Assembly (NCBI GenBank): GCA_029255685.2
Contig: CM055313.2
Span: 41,310,079-41,374,078 of the forward strand
Direction: 5' to 3'
DNA from: Silene conica
Lineage: Eukaryota; Streptophyta; Magnoliopsida; Caryophyllales; Caryophyllaceae
Length of the DNA: 64,000 nt
Under the pieces are notes generated by a model. The model saw only the letters and a list, made by a program, of their open reading frames with translations, was not told where the DNA came from and did no database searches. The stretch's first letter is position 1, and every line of letters starts with the position of its first letter. Both the position numbers and the translations under genes were made by a program. Positions 11,732 to 23,800 of this stretch are shown piece after piece.

Positions 11732-12770
11732 TGTAACACCCCCATTTATTTAAGGGCCTGTACTAGGACTCTCCAGATAAATAAGGGTGTTACCATCTCG
11801 GTTTCCCGAGGCAGTAGATACAAAGGAAAGATAAACAGTACTTTAAATAGATAAAGTTAACTCAAAGAACGAGTTTATACAACTGAATTATAAAAACTGT
11901 TTTGGTGAGACAAAAGTACAACTCGTAAGGAAAACTACTATGGTCATCTAGACTCTAGGCAGGTCTGGATCCAAGCTCCTCTCTTCCCTTAGTTCCTATA
12001 GTCTCAACACCTGTCAATCTACTTCCCAATAAATTGGTTCATCACAGGTGATCACGAATACACAGGGTCAACCACGAGGTTGAGAAGAGGAAACTATAAA
12101 CAACCACATTACTATAAATAGAAAGTTGATTAACTCCGCTCCGAATCACAAGACCCATTATTCTCCACACCAATCACAAGACCCATTAACTCCGCACCAA
12201 TCACAAGACCCATTTACTCCGCACCGATCACAAGACCCATTATCTCCGCACCAGTCACAAGTCCCATTATCTCATCACCTCGCAGTGTATCACAGAATGA
12301 TAGAAATAGATAGCACAATATAACGATCACATGATATTATAAAACAAACATGCTTAACACCAAATAAAAACAGATTACTCATCATTATACAACAGTATTT
12401 CCCCTACCTGAAATAGCAGGAGAAGCAGATAAATCCGAGGCTTGTTTAGAAATGTTCCACGCGAAACTCGCAACCTAAACACGTATATGTAACGAATTAA
12501 AACCTTCCCAAACCCCAAAACACCTTACACTTACTATAAATAGAAACTTCCCTAAATGGAAAGTTTCCAAAAATAGAAACCCTTCATAATAGGAAGTTTC
12601 CAAAAATAGAAACTTCCCTAACTTAACGATTTCCCGACTCATAACTTAATTACATGATAACGAATAAATAAAATACCGAACGCATTACTAAAGTAATAAC
12701 ATAGTAACGATGATAACATTAATAGGGGTTAGAACGAAATAATAATAATAATACTACTAAAAATAATAAC

Positions 12771-12814
<44 letters not shown>

Positions 12815-14020
12815 CAATATTAATAATAAAACAACACTACACTCCTTAACACAAACCCAACTCACGACACACCTACATCACCCCCTCCTAACACCGTCGT
12901 TATCCTACCACGACCACCAACCATCACGGACCCGCGTACCCAGAACCACCAACATCTCCGGCGAACACTGGCAACCAGGTCGCCGGCCACCGGTGGGTTG
13001 AACCAACCCCATAACTCGCCTGAAAACCTCACCCCACTACGTCGGCAGACCCCCATTGACGCCCCTATCGACGGCCCACCAGACCAAACCACCACGCACG
13101 ACTGACACCTACACACTCCCTGGACACCAGACACCTAACCACGGTGGTACCACCGCGTCGACCTCCCCCGAATCAACGGTGGTACCATCCCCGAAGCCAC
13201 TCCTGTACACACATATAACAAACCCAGAACCGAACAGAGGAAACGAATCCCCCTGTCGACACCACCTCAGTCGCCTGAACCCACCGTGCCTACCACCATG
13301 ACGAAGCCCTGACTACTATCCGACTCCCTGACCCGTGACCCGTACCAATAAGCACGAAACCAGACTTAACACAAACGCTAAACACACCCTCGTCGTGACA
13401 ACAGGGGAAACACGAACCCAGAACCCGACACAGACACGTAAATAACCACCCTTTGCCACCGCCTTTACCACCAACGACCACCACCGACTATACCATCTAT
13501 AAACATTACGTGACATACTTTAAAAATCATACAAAACGAATAAGGATTAGAGACTGAATAAACGAGTACCCAGGTGACTAAAACCACAGACCAAAACAGG
13601 AAATGGCGGCGTGTGAGACATACCAGGTTTCCTAGTCAATTCGAACCACCGTACCCTGACCCACGACCACCGTGCTCAGTCTCCTTTCCTCCTCTGGTGT
13701 GACGGCTATGTGTGTCTGTTGTTTGAATTGAGATTAGGGTAAAGCCTAGGTCTAGGAAGGGTGTTAAAGTATGACGGCAGAGAGGCTGCTCGGTAGGGTT
13801 TTAGGTATGTGTTTTCCTAGTTCAACCGTGGGCTTGGGTGAGAGCACACATCCCAAGGCCCAACCAACGTACCAGGTGGTCTAAGGATCGAATCCTCGCA
13901 ACAGCATCGCTTATTTAAACTACTTAAAACATATATATATATATATAAAACCGTAAAACAACTAAGCTATCAATGCGAAAATAGCCTTAATTATCGAGAC
14001 TCAATCTTCGAGGTATTACA
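11732..14020 (-). repeat. 3' LTR of gypsy-1
   Basis: On the plus strand it reads TGTAACACCCCC ... GGTATTACA. It is 2289 bp against 2513 bp for the partner at 28035-30547; most of the extra length there is a 129-bp insertion and an expanded TA repeat. It contains the hairpin at 12068-12083, a 27-bp minisatellite, and an AAT-rich tract. Open frames in the proline/threonine-rich GC-richer part (12860-13480) occur in both LTRs but look non-coding. Confidence 0.92.
12144..12282 (-). repeat. 27-bp tandem repeat, about 5 units, in gypsy LTR
   Basis: Units follow the form ATCACAAGACCCATTA plus ACTCCGCACCA, with small changes. The same array is in the other LTR at 28447-28586. A shorter, more degenerate TATCACAAGACC array lies at the equivalent place in gypsy-2 (48147-48210 and 60841-60900). 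Confidence 0.85.
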
Positions 14021-14057
14021 GTCTTCCCCCCTTAAAATGAACTTCGTCCCGAAGTTC
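14021..14057 (-). promoter_or_regulatory. Gypsy-1 polypurine tract with preceding hairpin
   Basis: Read on the minus strand: GAACTTCG-GGA-CGAAGTTC (14039-14057, 8-bp stem), ATTTT, then AAGGGGGGAAGAC against the LTR end at 14020. This is the plus-strand primer site. Confidence 0.85.
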
Positions 14058-14139
14058 GTCCTCACTTAGGTGACAAAACAACCAACTCAAACGAACTTGG
14101 GACACAAAACATCACAAAAACTTTACTTAAATCATAGAA

Positions 14140-14185
14140 TGTCACATTCCATCCCCCTTAAAGAAAAGTTACGTCCGCGTAACTT
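14140..14185 (-). promoter_or_regulatory. Second hairpin/purine module just after the pol stop
   Basis: Minus-strand AAGTTACG-CGGA-CGTAACTT (14166-14185) is a perfect 8-bp stem starting three bases after the pol stop codon, followed by TTTAAGGGGGATGGA and TGTGACA. It has the same plan as the true polypurine junction 110 bases downstream. Confidence 0.65.
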
Positions 14186-14188
14186 ACC

Positions 14189-15001
14189 TCAATCGAATAG
14201 ATGCGGATAACGCTCTCTCATGGATGCCTCAGGCTCCCATGTAGCCTCTTCCTGATTATGATTTGTCCACAGGACTTTCACCAAAGACGTCTCCCCATTG
14301 CGAGTTTTTCGTACCTTCCTGTCCAGGATCTCTTTCGGAGTCTCAACGTATGCCAACTGCTCATCTACCTCAATCACCTCGTGCTGAAGCACATGTGATG
14401 GGTCACTCACATATTTCCTCAACTGAGACACATGGAACACATTATGGACCTTGGATAGAGCTGGAGGTAAAGCTAATCGGTATGCCACCTCCCCAACTCT
14501 GTCCAAAATCTCAAACGGTCCAATAAATTTCTGACTCAGTTTGCCACGCTTGCCGAATCTCATCACACCCCTCATTGGAGATACTTTCAGTAGGACTTTC
14601 TCTCCGACCTCGAATGAAATATCGCTCCTCTTTAGATCTGCATAGCTCTTCTGTCGATCCTGGGCGACCCTCATCTTCTGTCGAATAATCTGGACCTGCT
14701 CCACCATCTCCTGAATCATATCCGGCCCTAGAGTCACAACATCGGCTCGATCATCCCAACACACAAGGCTTCGACACTTCCTCCCGTACAAAGCCTCAAA
14801 AGGGGTCATCCCTATACTGGCATGATAGCTGTTATAAGAAAACTCTATCAATCCCAGTCGATCCTCCCAAGATCCTTTGAACTCGAGTACACATGCCCGA
14901 AACATATCCTCAAGGGTCTGAATTGTTCTCTCAGTCTGACCGTCAGTAGCTGGGCGGAAAGTTGTACTCATCTTCAAATCGGTACCCAAAGCGGCCTGCA
15001 A
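14189..15001 (-). pseudogene. Gypsy-1 integrase C-terminal part with chromodomain-like end
   Basis: This 270-codon stretch carries the last part of the integrase core (DGQTERTIQTLED, with the catalytic Glu of D-D-E), the GPFEILDRVGEVAY module and the tail ILDRKVRKTRNG ... VKVLWTNHNQEEATWEPE typical of Tekay chromodomain integrases, which direct insertion to heterochromatin. It is separated from upstream pol by a one-base deletion in an A-run at 15010-15012 and a CAA-to-TAA change at 15005-15007, judged against gypsy-2 (50836-50850). Translated alone it would be an integrase without its zinc-binding part and first two catalytic acids. Confidence 0.88.
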
Positions 15002-17718
15002 CTCTTACCAAATCTGGATATGAACCGCGAGTCTCGGTCTGAAACAATGTCCTTGGGTACACCATGTAATTTGACCACATTCTGCACATAGGACTTAGCC
15101 AACTCAGCTTTACTCCAGGTATCCTTCATCGGAATAAAGTGAGCAGACTTAGTCAAACGATCCACAATCACCCAAATCATGTTGTTGCCCCTCGGAGTCC
15201 GAGGCAACCCCACGATAAAATCCATCAAAATGTTCTCCCACTTCCACTCTGGCACATCCAAGGGTTGAACTTTCCCCTGAGGTCTCTTATGCTCCCCTTT
15301 CACCCTCTGACATGTCAAGGACCTGGAAACAAACTCTGCGACCTCCTTCTTCATATTAGGCCACCAGAACGTCTTCTTAAGGTCTTTATACAATTTATCA
15401 CCCCCTGGGTGAACGGAATAAGGAGTAGCATGAGCTTCAGTCATGATCTTCTTCTTTAGCTCCTCAACATCCGGAACACACCATCGCCCACTGAACGTCA
15501 AACTACCGTCGATATGAATACTGAACTTGGACGCAGTCTCTCCAGCCTCACTTTCCACCATCTTGCCCCATTTCTGGATTCTCGAATCATTCTTTTGTGA
15601 CTCCCGAATCTCCCCATACAAGTCGGGCTCCACTGTCAAGTCACTAAGAGCATCCCCTTTCCGGATCATGAAAATTCCCATATCCCTTAGTTCGCCATGC
15701 AACCTCACTCTCGATCTGGCACAACTCAAAGCATGGACTGACTTCCTACTTAGGGCATCAGCTACCACATTCGCCTTGCCTTCGTGGTAGACAATCTGCA
15801 TATCATAGTCTCCAATCAACTCTATCCACCTCCTCTCTTTCATGTTCAACTCTTTCTGGGTGTAGATATACTTCAGACTCTTATGATCGGAAAACACCTT
15901 AAAAGTGGCTCCATAAAGGTAATGGCGCCACAATTTAAGTGCAAATACGACTGCTCCTAATTCCAAATCATGGGTCGGATAATTTTCTTCATAGGTCTTC
16001 AATTGGCGAGAAGCAGAAGCTATCACTCTCCCATTCTGCATTAGCACACAACCCAACCCATGCTTCGAAGCGTCAGTATAAACTTCGAAATTATCACTCC
16101 CTACTGGCAAAGCAAGGATAGGAGCTGTTGTCAGACGTTCCTTAAGGGTCAGGAATGCCTTCTCATAACTCTCATCCCAGACAAAACGGTTCTCTTTCCT
16201 CATTAACGACGTCAACGGCTTTGCTATCTTTGAAAAATCCTTAACAAACCTCCGATAATAACCAGCCAATCCCAGGAAGCTCCGAATCTCACTCACATTC
16301 TTCGGACTCTGCCACCTAGTCACAGCCTCGATCTTACTAGGATCAACAGACACCCCCTCCTTTGAAATTACATGCCCCAGAAATGCCACTCTCTCCAGCC
16401 AGAACTCACACTTACTCAACTTAGCATTGAGTTTATGTTCCTCTAGGGTCTGAAGTACTTTCCTCAAATGGTCCTCGTGCTCCTCTGCATTCTTGGAATA
16501 TACTAGGATATCATCGATAAATACCACCACAAATTTATCCAGATACGGGCTAAAGACTCGGTTCATCAAATCCATAAACACAGCTGGAGCGTTAGTCAAC
16601 CTAAATGGCATAACCACAAATTCGTAGTGGCCATACCTCGTTCTGAAAGCGGTCTTGGGAATATGTTCATCTTTTATTCTCAACTGGTGGTACCCGGATC
16701 TCAGATCAATCTTGGAGAAAACCCCAGCTCCACTTAACTGATCGAACAAGTCGTCAATTCTTGGCAAAGGATAACGGTTCTTGATGGTCACATTGTTCAG
16801 CTCTCGGTAGTCAACGCACATTCTCAAACTCCCATCCTTCTTTTTCACAAACAAAACGGGTGCTCCCCAGGGCGACACACTGGGTCGAATGAACCCTTTC
16901 TCAGCTAGTTCATCCAACTGCTTCTTCAACTCCTCCATCTCTTTCGGTCCCATACGGTACGATGATTTAGATATTGGTCCCGCCCCTGGTTTTAGGTCAA
17001 TGGAAAATTCCACTTCCCTCCTTGGCGGTAACCCTGGAATGTCGTCTCGGAATACTCCCTCAAATTCCCGTACCACAGGTATCTCTCTAGTCTTGGGGGT
17101 CTCAGCCTCACAGTCCCACATTTGACATAAGATCAGACTCTCTCCCTTCCTTAAGCTAGACTTAAGAGTATTAACGGTTTTGAACTTGATTTTAGGTTTG
17201 ACTCGGTATCCCTTGTAAGACACCCTCACTCCTTTAGGTCCTTTCAAGGAAATTTTCTTTTGATGACAGTCGATAAAAGCTCTATACTTCCCCAGCCAGT
17301 CCATCCCTAGGATCACCTCAAAACCCCCCAGTGGAAACTCTATGAGGTCACAATAGAAAATTGCTTCCCCGATTTTGATTGGTACACTTCGATAAACTCT
17401 ATTACATGTGATCGACTCACCTGAAGGTATGGTCACGGAGTCCGCGACCAACTCAAACCTCTCCATCCCCAAAACCCTGACATGCTCTCTAGACACAACA
17501 GAATGGGTCGCACTGGAATCGAAAAGTACGAAAGTAGGTCTAGAGTTAACAAGAAAAGTACCGGTTACCACATGAGCATCCTCCTTAGGTGCCTGCTTTC
17601 CCATGGCAAAGAGCTTGCCACTGGATTTGACCCCACTCTGACTGGCACTAGATGTCCCAGCCTGCTGGTTCCCTTCTGCTCCAGTCTTCTGATTGCTTCC
17701 ATTCCCATGGTATTGATT
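14974..17718 (-). pseudogene. Gypsy-1 protease, reverse transcriptase, RNase H and integrase N-part
   Basis: From M at 17604 the frame runs 876 codons: protease (about residues 20-110), RT (about 200-390, with [13 protein letters not shown]), RNase H ([10 protein letters not shown] ... DALSRK, about 510-625) and the start of integrase ([11 protein letters not shown]). It would make and copy element cDNA in cytoplasmic particles. Important residues are changed: the protease motif reads DSSAT instead of DSGAT in gypsy-2, RT reads MPFRLTNAP instead of MPFGLTNAP, and the integrase zinc finger has SLTC where gypsy-2 has CLTC. It ends in a frameshift at 15010. It is in the same frame as gag, separated by one stop. 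Confidence 0.9.
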
Positions 17719-18783
17719 CTAGTACGAGCGGTTCTGATAGTTGTTATAGTTCTTTTGATAATTGCTGCTCCCTCTAGATTTCGCACCCCCACCATAGTTT
17801 GTCGTGGGTGTGCGATAGCCACTGCTACCATAGGACTGAGTGTGGGATCCCTGATATCCGGATGTAGGCGTGCGATAACCCCCGGACTGATTCCCTCCAG
17901 AAGAGCGACATACTGCCTGCTTGTGCCCCGTCTTTCCACAGCCGAAACAGACTATTCCCACTGAACCATTGCCAGAACCCCCACTCCTGAAGTTGCCCCC
18001 ACTCTGGTTTCTCACACCCCCAGAGACATTGTTACCGAAATATCCACTGAACTTGTTAGTGCTTTGCTTTTTCGACCCTGAACGCTCAGTTACCGCTTCA
18101 GCCTTCCTCTTTTCAGACTTGGACTTCTTGTCCTCTTTGATCATCTCTGAAAGTCTCTCCGCCGCCCCAGCCCTTAAGTAGATGTCCCGAACAGTGGTGG
18201 GCGGAGCTGCAATCAGTCTCTTCTTGATGGCGATTGATAAGCCCCTCTCAAATTTCATTGCCAGCATGGCATCGTCAAACCCCATGTCCCCCACATAGCT
18301 CACCAGCTGGATGAATTTTCTGTAATAAGCCTCCACCGTCATGTCCTCCGTCATCCGGAATGTGTCGAACTCCTCTCTCAGTTTACTTTTCTGGAATTCT
18401 GGTAGGAACACCTCATATAGGATTCTTTTGAATGCGATCCAAGCAACGAACTCGGTCCCATCCTCTCTAGCTGCCTCACGGATCTCCCCCTTGTTCCCGG
18501 TCCACCAGTCTCCAGCCATACCCCTCAGATAGTGGACTGCTTGGTCAACCCTCAATTCTTCAGGGCAATCCACCAACTCAAACAATTTACTGAATTCCCG
18601 GCACCAGGCTCCTAGCAAATGAGGTTCCCCCTCCCCGGTGAACTGGGTAGGGTGATGCCTCGCTATAATCGTGCTCATCTTCGCGGAGTCCATACGTTTG
18701 GCCTTTAGGGTCTCATTCTCAGCTATCAAACGGTCCAATTCCTCTTGCGTGATGTTAGCGACATTGTTTCTCCGTGGAGGCAT
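17719..18783 (-). pseudogene. Gypsy-1 gag (capsid and nucleocapsid)
   Basis: Starts at MPPRRNN (18783), the start shared with gypsy-2 at 59818; an ATG four codons upstream is also open. Capsid-type sequence (TGEGEPHLLGAWCREF ... YLRGMAGDWW ... LPEFQKSKLREEF) fills roughly residues 45-215, then a Lys-rich and Gly/Ser-rich part, and a zinc knuckle [14 protein letters not shown] (C-x2-C-x4-H-x4-C, about residue 280). A Gly/Tyr-rich tail ends at a TAG (17719-17721). Gypsy-2 reads through at this place, and pol continues in the same frame, so the stop is probably a mutation in what was a single Gag-Pol frame. Gag would package element RNA. Confidence 0.88.
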
Positions 18784-19006
18784 ACTATAACACAAAGAAA
18801 GAAGATGAGTCCCGACTCATGTGGGTACCCATTTGGATTAGGGCTATGTTCCCTATGCATTAAAGTCAGTAAACACTTATCATATAGAGTAGTACTTTTC
18901 TATAACATGGCTCGGGGATCACATAACCGCATATCGCTAGACATGATAGAAAAGAATTACTGACATGTTTCAAATCACTTTATATATCCATATTAATATA
19001 CACCTT
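18784..19006 (-). other. Gypsy-1 leader, gag-proximal part
   Basis: Untranslated leader between gag and the copia-1 insertion. It continues at 27718-28034 beyond copia-1. Bases 19002-19006 (acctt) are one half of the copia-1 target duplication. No gene or other feature is seen in it. Confidence 0.75.
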
Positions 19007-20076
19007 TGTGGGGAATAAAACGCGTATTCACCCTAAATTTGCAGGATTATAATGAAATATGCAATTGTGAATATCGTCATAAGATTAAAAACATGAGAAA
19101 AGAAGTACAACCTTTAGTCCTCGCGCAAAAGGCCTAAGAACAGGAATTAATGCAAATTCCCTCCTATAACTTGCACCCAAGACTTAGTTTGAGACGTGGC
19201 CGCGTGTGCTAGAAATCCTCTCCAATTGCCTTGCAATATAGGGAGAGCCCTTGAGGTTTTAGATGTGAGATCTGAGGTTTTGGGAGAAGAATGCTCTCAA
19301 ACCCTAATTTTCCCTGAGATAATTTTACAGTGCAACAAGAGTAACTGACATAAGGAGAGTCCACCTCCTTATGTAGTTGTTTCGGCCGAAATACCCTAAG
19401 TATGGTAGGAGTGGGCTTTCCACTCTTACCTTATTCTGGTTCGTGATTCGACCCATTTAGCTTTAAGTTGTTCGCGGTATTTTTAATTATAAATCGTAAC
19501 ATGTTATCAGATATTAATATAGTCGATATATTAATAATGGTCTGACAAAATACGATATTGTATAATTACCCAAATTAATATAACTGTTTATATTAATACG
19601 CGAATACAATATTTAATTAAATATAACCGTTTATATTTAATTTACGAATTAATCATGTAATCCGTATTAGCTAAAATTATTTAATCCGTATTAAATAATA
19701 ATCTCAACATCTTATTGACTAATTTAATAGTCAATACCTCTGACTAACCGTTTAGTCATATCCGGCAAAATGTGACTGTATTTTCATACCTTCACATCTC
19801 TCAAACGTGTCCTATAGGTGTGACGTATAGGGACCAGTTGACCACCGCCATCCGTATGACAATAACGTCAAACTTATCTAGCAAGCCAACCGTTATTGAT
19901 AAACGTGGATCAACTGGTAATAATACAGAAGTATGCCCTTGTGATCCTTAAAGAGATTTAATAAGTCATTGTACTTAATTGTCAAGGACACCAGCCCCAA
20001 CAATCTCCCACTTGTCCGTACAAGGGTATGTTCAATGACGTTATCACACTACATGTGGAGGACACAATCTCCAACA
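19007..20076 (-). repeat. 3' LTR of copia-1
   Basis: Plus-strand reading TGTGGGGAATAAAACGCG ... CTCCAACA. Contains a second copy of the polypurine/LTR-start junction 74 bases inside its U3 end (about 19999-20021). Confidence 0.95.
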
Positions 20077-20864
20077 AACTCCCACTTGTCCGTACAAGTG
20101 TAGGTGCGATAACCGAATCTCATATCCTTTTAAAATTTCTCCCACTCAATGTAAGACAATTTGCAAATCCGCATTCGCAAAGGTCGTATCTCACAAGCGA
20201 TCTGTATCAAGAGTGGTTTCCCCGACTAGAGAGTAACTTAACTGATAAAACGAATCTGTATTCGAGCATGGCCATGCATTTCAGTTACTACTCCTCGAGT
20301 GGCCCTGAGAAATGATAAAATCCTGATAAGGGTTTGGATATTTCCCTCAACTCGAATCTTGCCGATATCGCCCAGCATGAAATAACCCAGAAAAAATCCT
20401 CTTGGCCCCTGTTACGGTGACCGTGGGAAAGAAACCAAAGTTACCCAAAATCTGTCTTAATCTCAAGAAACAGTTGAAAGTCAAAAGACTCGACTCTAAG
20501 GAACACTATGGAGGTCCTATCCACGACCTGGCACCCAATGTTATAAAACATTTAGGACTCCATAACGATGTCACGGGGTGTCCTACGAGATATCCGTATA
20601 ACTCGCCTTTGTGATTGGTCAGTCATCCACGTGACTTATGGCTCGTTGAACCCACCATCAACCAACGTCACAAAATGATTACCTGAGTTATCAGCTCAAG
20701 TGGGTAATCAAGGACCAAAACGATGTAATGTTAATCAGTTCACTTTGTGGTGTTCAAAATTGGCGTACAATTCCACATGAGAAACAAAACATTTTATATC
20801 ATAACAATAAGGTTGAATAGAGTACACGAGAAAATGAATTATTACATGAATTCATAAAAGAGTA
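20077..20864 (-). other. Copia-1 3' non-coding region with polypurine tract
   Basis: Lies between the pol stop and the LTR. Next to the LTR, minus-strand CACTTGT-ACGG-ACAAGTG (20083-20100, 7-bp stem) runs straight into GGGAG and TT before the LTR start, so the hairpin abuts the polypurine tract. Two open frames on the opposite strand (20028-20315, 95 codons; 20402-20614, 70 codons) are also present in copia-2, but the copies are so young that this does not show selection. No known domain is seen. Confidence 0.75.
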
Positions 20865-23800
20865 CTACAACTTAGGAACACATCCAATTCCCATGGAATG
20901 AATGCGCCCTTCATGCTTATCACGTGGTAATGCTTTTGTGAGAGGATCAGCTATGTTGTCATCCGTAGCGATCTTTTCAATAAAAATCTCCTTTTGCTCC
21001 ACGTAATCTCTGATTAGATGAGCTTTCCGTTGTACATGCCTAGCCTTGCTGCTAGACTTATGCTCCTTAGCTTGGAAGATGGCACCGCTATTGTCACAAT
21101 AGACGGTGATTGGGTCATTCGAACTAGGCACTACTGATAGTCCTTGTAAGAATTGACGCATCCATATTGCTTCCTTAGCTGCTTCTGAGGCGGCATAGTA
21201 CTCGGACTCAGTCGTAGAATCTGCTGTAACACTCTGTTTAGAATTTTTCCAGCTGACAGCAGCGCCATTAAGAGTAAAGACAAATCCAGACTGAGATTTC
21301 GAGTCATCTCGATCTGTTTGGAAGCTAGCATCTGCGTAACCCGTGGCGCAGAGCGTTGAGTCGCCTCCATAAGTCAATCCCCAATCTTTAGTCCTCCGTA
21401 GGTACTTAAGAATGTTTTTCACGGCCATCCAGTGTGGTTCACCTGGATGAGCTTGGAATCGACTGGTCATACTCAATGCATATGCAACGTCTGGACGTGT
21501 GCATATCATGGCATACATGATCGATCCTATTGCCGAGGCATAAGGAATCCGACTCATGCGCTCTTTTTCTTCCACTGACTTAGCTTCTTGAGTCTTGCTC
21601 AAGTGAAGCCCAGGAGTCATGGGAAGGAACCCCTTCTTGGAGTTCGTCATACTGAATCTCTCCAGAATCTTCTCTATATAAGACTCCTGACTGAGAGACA
21701 ACATCCGTCGTGATCTATCCCTGTAGATACGGATGCCCAAAATTCTTTGTGCCTCTCTCAGATCTTTCATCTGGAAATGGTTTTTCAACCATGCTTTAAC
21801 CGAAGATAAGAGAGGTATGTCATTCCCAATCAAGAGTATGTCATCGACATACAGTACTAGGAATACAATCTTACTCCCACTCGACTTGATATAGAGACAT
21901 GGTTCCTCGACTGATCGAATGAACCCATTCTCTTTTATCACTTGGTCGAAGCGATGATTCCAACTCCGCGATGCTTGCTTAAGTCCATAGATGGAACGCT
22001 TAAGCTTGCAAACTTTCTTAGGATGTGCTGGATCGATAAAACCCTCGGGTTGTACCATGTACAACTCTTCCTCCAAATAACCGTTTAAGAAGGCGGTTTT
22101 AACGTCCATTTGCCATATTTCATAGTCATGAAATGCGGCGATCGCTAAGATAATCCGAATGGAACGTAGCATGACTACGGGTGCAAAGATCTCATCGTAG
22201 TGCAAGCCTGGCACTTGGGTGAAACCTTTAGCAACTAGTCTAGCCTTATGGATATCTTGTTGTCCTTCCACGGCATGCTTTATCTTGTAAATCCATTTGC
22301 ATTGAAGGGGACGTACCTTTGCAGGTAGGTCCACAAGATCCCACACGTTGTTCTCATACATGGAGTCCATCTCGGATTGCATGGCTTCTAGCCATAGCTT
22401 TGAGTCAGAACTGGTCATGGCACCTTTATAGGTTGTGGGTTCATTACCCTCTAGGAGTAAGACGTCATCTGTATCGTGTTCCTCGACCATACCAATGTAT
22501 CTGTCCGGTGGAATAGAGACTCTTCCTGACCTCCTAGGTTCCTCAGGGATATCTACCGCAGCCTCGGTTGAAGGTACTGTTTCCTCCAATGGTTGCTCGG
22601 TAGTTGGTTCTTGAACCTCCGATAACTCGAAGGTTCTATTACTCGACTTGTTCTCGAGAAATTCTTTCTCTAAGAACGTCGCACTAGCCGCAACAAAAAC
22701 ACGTTGTTCGGTAGGCGAGTAGAAGTAATGACCAAACGTTCCCTTTGGATAGCCTATAAAGTATGTCTTGACCGATCGCGGGCCGAGCTTATCCTCGTGT
22801 CTCCACTTGACATAAGCCTCGCAGCCCCAAACCCGAATAAAGGACAAGTTAGGGACCGTTCCCTTCCATAACTCGAATGGAGTCTTGTCAACAGCTTTAG
22901 ACGGACTTCGGTTAAGTATTAGAGCGGCCGACAAAAGAGCATAGCCCCACAATGAATCAGGCACAACGGTGTGACTCATCATGGATCGAACCATATCAAG
23001 TAAAGTTCGATTTCTCCGTTCGGACACACCATTTAATTGTGGTGTTCCAGGTGGAGTCAACTGTAGCACGATCCCACAGTCTTTTAGGTGTTGATCAAAC
23101 TCGCGTGAAAGATACTCACCACCACGATCCGAGCGTAGTGCTTTAATCTTTCTACCCAGCTGGTTCTGTACCCGATTTTGGTATTCTTTGAACTTGTCAA
23201 AGGATTCACTTTTATGTTTCATCAAGTAGACATAGCCATATCTACTCAAATCATCCGTGAAAGTGATGAAATACCTATAGCCTTCTCGTGCGTTGATCGA
23301 CATAGGGCCACATACGTCCGTATGTATGAGTCCTAATAGGTCGGCAGCGCGCATTCCAACACCTTTGAAGGAAATACGAGTCATTTTGCCGATGAGACAT
23401 GATTCACACGTGCCATATGATTCGAAATCAAAGGGCGAAATAGCTCCATTCTGTATGAGCTGTTTTACGCGTTTCTCATTTATGTGTCCCATACGACAAT
23501 GCCATAGGTAAGTTTGATCTTTGTCACCTACCTTTATTCTTTTATTATTCACATGTAATATCTCGGTGGTTTGATCTAAAACATAAATTCCATTCATGGA
23601 AACTGCCTTGCCATAAATCATATTGTGTAAGGAGAAAATACAGCTATTATTCTCTATTACAAATGAAAAGCCGAGTTTGTCAAGTGCAGAAACTGAAATA
23701 ATATTTTTGGACAAACTAGGAACATAATAACAGTTATATAAAAATAACTCGAATCCACTTGGAAGCTGGATTACGTATGTTCCCTTCGAGACTGCAGCCA

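Noticed and set aside
12144..12282. Regular 27-bp repeats that could suggest a CRISPR-like array
   Set aside because: Units are contiguous without unique spacers and lie inside a plant LTR; it is a minisatellite.
12862..13516. Several proline- or tryptophan/glycine-rich frames in the GC-richer part of the gypsy-1 LTR, repeated at 29309-29981
   Set aside because: They repeat only because both LTRs are copies. Frames overlap on both strands, have low-complexity composition and no recognised domain.
20028..20614. Two open frames (95 and 70 codons) antisense to the copia 3' region, also present in copia-2
   Set aside because: Antisense frames do occur in some plant retrotransposons, but these two copies are too young for conservation to mean anything, one frame runs across the polypurine tract into the LTR, and no domain is recognisable.
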